Source: Strigamia acuminata (Eukaryota > Arthropoda > Chilopoda > Geophilomorpha > Linotaeniidae). From it: a stretch of DNA of 64,000 nucleotides. Each line of letters starts with the position of its first letter. Position 1 is the first letter of the stretch. The notes beneath the pieces were generated by a model. It searched no databases and was not told the DNA's origin. It was given only the letters and a program-made list of their open reading frames with translations. Positions 61,064 to 64,000 of this stretch are shown here, piece by piece. The stretch covers positions 18,221,060 through 18,285,059 of the forward strand of contig OX442314.1 in assembly GCA_949358305.1 (NCBI GenBank), in the 5' to 3' direction. The position numbers and the translations under genes are program-made.

Positions 61064-63644
61064 GGATATATAATTAGTATAATATGAAGGAATAACTAAG
61101 GGGTAAAGTTAGGCTGTACTGCAATGGCAATTACAGTAAGGCGGGAAAGGAATCTCTTGAGTGACGTGAGTCACTTGAGAGGTAAAGGGGGTCGCTGGCA
61201 AGTGACCACAAATAATCTAGAGGCTAGACAGGTATAAAACAGTGAGATAACATAAATAAATGGAGAATAAATATCTGACTTCGTGAAATATGCGACATAT
61301 AAATTGATAGATGAATGTAGGTAACTATGAATAATATTGAGCCAACACAAGTGTGTAAACTATAATAAAGCTAATTTATTAGCGAGTCCAAATGATCATT
61401 AAACCATAATCCAAAATACATACATATATACAAATACACAAGCGCTATAAACAAGGCCTCCAATAATCATTGGGGTAATACAAAGACATATCAAAAGGTA
61501 AATACGCTGACAAAACTAGAGCATTGGGAGGCATGAGGAATTCATGGCCCAAGGCAAAAGGGGGACTTGAACAGGAGTGAAAGAGAAGCGCTCTTTTAAT
61601 TACGCTGAAACTGTAGTTTAAGGGGATTAAAAGGGGACATTTAAAATGGCGGCTCAATCGAGGCTTTGATTGCAATTCGGTTCGGTGTGGCTTTAATAAC
61701 GATGTCGTCACAAATAATGCATTGACTTTGAAGAAAGCCAATGCTGCCTAAAACTTAATTGTTCAATTAAAGCAAGATCTAAAACAAGAGTGTAAACTCT
61801 TGATTAAGCGGTTTGGTGGGTGAAAGACCCAAGAGTTGGCTATGAGAATGGCAACATGTCATTGAATAGGCCTAACCAAGAGTAGAGCAGTTCTGCTAAA
61901 CCAGAGGTTCACATTGACTGGATACATCATTTAATGGCTAGGTTCTTGGCTAACAAGTGCAAGGGGTTTGTGAGCGAGTGCTCGAGACAGAGAAAGACAA
62001 CTACACATATTTAGGTGTAACTCAGATTGCTCTGAGTTCAAATGTCTATGCGTAACAACTTTCAGGAGAAGGCTGACTAGCGCATTTAGGACTAAGCATA
62101 AATGCAAAGTAATGCTACGCCATTGAGAACCAGAGGTTAAGGTAAGGGAAGTTACTATTAAATTAATAGCAAGTTCTTATAGCAAGTAGAAGGATTGATT
62201 GACTAACAATGGACAACAAAAGGACTAAGCCGAACTAATAAATCTCCCTCAACTTAGCAACAATTGACCACTTCAATGGAAATCCACTGAAGTAATTCTA
62301 ATTACCAATTTGAGAGCAATAAATGAAATAAGGCTTACCAGTACTTTGATTCCGCGGTCCAGGGTCATTGAATCCAGTGTCAAAAGGGTTGTGGAATTTT
62401 GGCGGGAAAATCCACCAACAAAGCCAGGGCGGCAAAGTTGGAGTAGAGGCAACAAAACCTATCTTTTCTCCTTCATCTTCACCTCCATTGCCATCCTACT
62501 TCCCCCAGCTGTCAACTGCAGGAAGTTTTACATCTCAACCCAGTAATCGAATACCAAATAGGCTCGGATGTTGCTCGTAGGGCAACCAACTAAAGCGAGA
62601 TAGTGCGTCAAAACCTTGACGCACAACATAAGTCAAAGCCAAAGGCAAGAACAAAATGTGTAAAGTCAAAATATATGGGCAAAATCTCTGTAGGAAGCCT
62701 TGAACAAAGCTTATATAGACAAACCAAACAACACCTCATTGGAATGGAACCAATGGGGTAAATAGACCAATGACAAATGAGAGCTATCTCACTAGCATGA
62801 AGCGGGAAAGCTTCACAAAGCAAATACCTCATCAGAATGTAAACAAGGAGGAGTGCATAAGGGGTCAAGAGTTCTCTTGGCCTTTGTAAGGTCACTCTCT
62901 CTAATGCTTAGAAACAACACAAGGGGAAGTAAACAACATAGTCGCTCAGTCTTGGCTTCACTGTATAGTGACTCATCCAAGATGGCGACTGGTGCAATAA
63001 CACACTATAAACTGTAAGAAAATGCTTATGGCCGTGAGCCAGTGGCTCACTTATAGCGCCTAGGACTCATATAATATAAAAGTAAATTAAAGAATTCAAC
63101 TTAAAACCTTGAATTAAATATAAATAGTTTTATTTATCTTTAACCAAAACTACGGTATTTTGGTACCGTCACACGTGCTCCGGAAAAGAGTGCGTGCGTC
63201 CTACGCATGCATCTAAATCGACAAGACCAGAATAAAAAGTCAAAACTGAAGAGAAAAATTTATTGAGGTAAAAACCCCTAAAAAACTCTTGGTGCGAAGG
63301 CACCCTTACAACAAATAATCAAAAAAAAAAAAAGAAACTTGAACAATTAATTTATGCTAAGATTTTAAGACTAAATTAAAATGACACGTGAGTCACAAAC
63401 TCTACAGACAGAATATATACAAAGCGAAAGGAACACAATATAAAAGGAAAATAAAAATTATACACCATACAAGACCATAACCGAACGGTTAAGTAAGTCT
63501 GTAAACAAAATTCAAAGATTTTCTTTTGAGAGATACACTAAAATAATTATAAAAAATGAACGGTCGTATATTACACTTGTTTTGACTTGACACACTAAAT
63601 GAAACATAGAATTTATACAAGTCAGGCAGATATCGCTCTCTCTC
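61064..63644. other. Non-coding or repeat-derived region of unknown nature
   Basis: 2.6 kb, less AT-rich than the array, without M13 exons. Contains a near-palindrome CTCTTGAGTGACGTGAGTCA at 61155-61182. Open frames (62310-62546, 62608-62895) show no family resemblance. A purine-rich AAGAGAGAGAG tract (reverse strand) lies just after the stop of the next ORF, which would fit the 3' side of an LTR element on the minus strand, but no LTR pair can be shown in the window. Confidence 0.3.
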
Positions 63645-64000
63645 TTAAAATTCAGGACTCTCACCATGTTCAGGCGAATTGGGTGCCGTGACGTATTGGG
63701 GTTTAGGGGAAGTGGGAGTTTCTCCTAGCTCCATCGTCAAGTTAAGCGGGAGCTCTGTAACATCGGGGAGGGACTCGTCTGACTCAATGAGCGCGGCAAT
63801 TTCGGGGTCGGATAAAGCAACTGCTTCTGTCTGAGAACACAACATATTTACCGCCGCGTTCACTTCCTCCATTTGGAAGACATTCGGGGGTCTCTCGTGT
63901 TGCTGACCGGAAAAGGGGGGAAGCCCTTTCGCTAACTGCGCGGAGTTGTACGACTCCAAGTACTTGGCAGAATCCAGTGCAAACGCACTTGGAACGTGCT
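63645..64000 (-). CDS. C-terminal part of an unidentified ORF
   Basis: Minus-strand frame open to the window edge, so its start is not visible; the internal Met near 63959 need not be the start. At least 117 codons. The C-terminal half is acidic and rich in Pro, Ser and Thr (SDPEIAALIESDESLPDVTE, then PTSPKPQYVTAPNSPEHGES). No domain recognised. Higher GC than the peptidase array. It could be the end of a host regulatory protein or of a retroelement polyprotein. Confidence 0.45.
   Translation of the reverse strand, partial: HVPSAFALDSAKYLESYNSAQLAKGLPPFSGQQHERPPNVFQMEEVNAAVNMLCSQTEAVALSDPEIAALIESDESLPDVTELPLNLTMELGETPTSPKPQYVTAPNSPEHGESPEF

Noticed and set aside
61155-61182. Near-palindrome TTGAGTGACGTGAGTCAC as a transcription factor site
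   Set aside because: It contains a TGACGT/TGAGTCA-like core but stands alone in a region of unknown nature, with no supporting context.
1-64000. tRNA, rRNA, bacterial operons or CRISPR arrays
   Set aside because: No sequence of this kind seen; gene structure is clearly eukaryotic.

Overview
This is an AT-rich invertebrate nuclear window. Genes have many short exons, introns are mostly 50-150 bp with GT-AG borders, and DNA transposons plus one LTR retrotransposon fill the gaps. Arthropod-type TTAGG motifs inside one transposon and the gene family suggest an arthropod. I cannot name the species.

The backbone is a head-to-tail array of ten M13 metallopeptidase genes (neprilysin / endothelin-converting-enzyme family), all on the minus strand, here called A to J: A (<1-1127, partial), B (1351-8327), C (9364-14279), D (23426-30058), E (31242-35616), F (36509-41198), G (43534-47392), H (48604-52494), I (52983-56906), J (57412-61063). 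Each encodes a type II membrane ectoenzyme: short cytosolic tail, one membrane anchor, a cysteine stalk, a PCxDFxxxxC exon, an NAFY-like substrate-binding motif, the HExxH zinc site, the ExxxD third zinc ligand and a final CxxW. By sequence they form B/C/D, the pairs E/F and G/H, and the singletons I and J. C and D are a recent segmental duplication (about 8575-14973 and 23045-30948). A solitary, stop-containing M13 exon between F and G (42311-42450) shows that the array has also lost members.

C and D are now separated by about 8 kb of mobile DNA: a LINE-like ORF1 remnant, a GGATC-repeat TIR element, a broken pogo-like transposase with a companion ORF, and a complete Ty1/copia element (18086-23044). 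The copia has identical-looking 208-bp LTRs, a TTTTA target duplication, and a stop at codon 7 of its reading frame. The paralogues act as natural empty sites and let several insertions be dated relative to each other: a Harbinger-like MITE is in C only; a TIR element carrying a TTAGG/TCAGG array and a GTCY-type Helentron-like element are in D only; a hAT-like element is in E but not F. Intron 3108-4565 of gene B carries three elements in a row.

The peptidases probably trim extracellular peptides with divergent specificity. Visible differences include NGLY in place of NAFY (C, D), ENAPD/ENVPD in place of ENxAD (F, H), an acidic insert (E, F), polybasic linkers (E-H), a tandem 12-residue cysteine stalk repeat (F) and a possible 60-nt cassette exon coding a second hydrophobic segment (J). 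The right end (61064-64000) is a less AT-rich stretch of unknown content with the 3' end of an unidentified minus-strand ORF.
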